The notes under the pieces were generated by a model. It saw nothing but the letters and a program-made list of their open reading frames with translations. It made no database searches and was not told where the DNA came from. Of a stretch of DNA of 7,829 nt, positions 7,474 to 7,829 are shown piece after piece (the first letter of the stretch is position 1; every line of letters begins with the position of its first letter). The stretch is from JBLHKS01 sp047620505. Lineage in GTDB: Bacteria > Verrucomicrobiota > Verrucomicrobiia > Verrucomicrobiales > DEV007. The position numbers and the translations under genes are program-made. The stretch lies in assembly GCA_047620505.1 (NCBI GenBank), contig JBLHKS010000289.1, positions 1 to 7,829 of the forward strand, read 5' to 3'.

Positions 7474-7719
7474 TCAGTCTTTCAACTCTGGCAGCTGCTC
7501 CATCATCGCCTCGCCTTTAATGCGCCTTCCGTTTTCATCAACTCCGATGAAATACCAAAGCGCTTTTCCGTGATTCAGGGTCTCGGAACCGCCCCAGTTT
7601 TTCGGATCCGCAAAATCGTTGCCCGGCGTGACACCGGCATCCTTACAAGAGTACCACTCCGCGAAATTTTCGGCCGTGAAAGGTTCACCGCGCCTCGGGT
7701 GAAACTTGGAAAACTTCAT
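7474..7719 (-). CDS. Small unrecognised protein
   Basis: An 81-residue frame from ATG 7719-7717 (MKFSKFHPRRG...) to TGA 7476-7474 (...MEQLPELKD). An upstream in-frame ATG at 7767-7765 would add 16 residues (MLSAATIFPEEPNSEI); the shorter start is preferred because it leaves room for a promoter before the gene at 7785, but neither start has a clear Shine-Dalgarno motif. The protein is hydrophilic, without signal peptide or membrane segment. It contains AEWYSCKDAG, a Gly/Asn/Asp-rich middle, and LNHGKALWYFIGVDENGRRI, which looks like a beta hairpin. I do not recognise a family. It converges on the nuclease locus, ending 18 bp from the stop of the decayed copy. That its last codons seem echoed at 7160-7190 supports it being a real gene. 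Confidence 0.6.
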   Translation of the reverse strand: MKFSKFHPRRGEPFTAENFAEWYSCKDAGVTPGNDFADPKNWGGSETLNHGKALWYFIGVDENGRRIKGEAMMEQLPELKD

Positions 7720-7784
7720 GATTTCAGAATTGGGCTCTTCAGGAAATATCGTGGCAGCTGAAAGCATCGTAGTAGAGTGTATGA

Positions 7785-7829
7785 ATGAAAAGCCTCGGCC
7801 ATCACTATGCTTTGTTACTGGGATTGGAA
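7785..7829 (+). CDS. Start of a plus-strand gene, possibly an ISL3-type transposase (cut by the window edge)
   Basis: Only 15 codons are visible: MKSLGHHYALLLGLE. The 'hY-x-LLLGLE' pattern near the N-terminus resembles the opening of ISL3 family transposases, where 'LY/LF-x-x-xLGLxxPW' comes before a Cys-rich zinc-binding segment. This is a weak, short match. A second start, ATG 7781, opens another frame (MNEKPRPSLCFVTGIG) that also runs to the edge, so even the frame is uncertain. No inverted repeat typical of an insertion-sequence end could be identified in the bases before it. Confidence 0.35.
   Translation, partial: MKSLGHHYALLLGLE

Overview
The window looks like a chromosomal segment from a bacterium of the PVC group (Planctomycetota/Verrucomicrobiota/Lentisphaerota), but this is an inference. 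It rests on a very large DUF4175-like membrane protein carrying a beta-sandwich domain of the type seen in planctomycete and verrucomicrobial PSD1/DUF1553 proteins, on the high GC content of the left part, and on the lack of clear Shine-Dalgarno motifs before any start codon. The species cannot be named from this sequence.

Left part (1-4728, minus strand): one uninterrupted reading frame of 1576 codons that runs off the left edge. Translated codon by codon it has no stop. It encodes an inner-membrane protein with three N-terminal transmembrane segments, Ig-like beta-rich domains, an embedded 'GPF...VWLNG' beta-sandwich domain, and a long Glu/Arg/Ala/Leu-rich helical region. The long plus-strand open frames here are antisense shadows of this gene.

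Middle (4788-6161, minus strand): a secreted 457-residue protein of unknown function with a signal peptide and one FG-GAP/EF-hand-like calcium-binding loop. It lies 59 bp upstream of the large gene on the same strand, so the two may be co-transcribed. By eye its GC content is clearly lower than that of the large gene.

Right part (6162-7829, accessory in character): a divergently oriented DUF2887 (PD-(D/E)XK/Rpn-like) nuclease gene whose C-terminal tail is built from 12-bp tandem repeats. It is followed by a second, decayed copy of its own 3' end, with one in-frame stop and one frameshift. A small unrecognised gene converges on it from the right. The last 45 bases appear to begin a plus-strand gene whose first residues resemble an ISL3-type transposase start, with low confidence. 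The repeats, gene decay and lower GC suggest a plastic, mobile-element-prone segment next to a housekeeping-like envelope gene.

No RNA gene, CRISPR array or convincing terminator was seen. Nothing here clearly forms a new multi-gene system. The most notable items are the domain architecture of the giant protein, its secreted neighbour, and the repeat-driven duplication at the nuclease 3' end.
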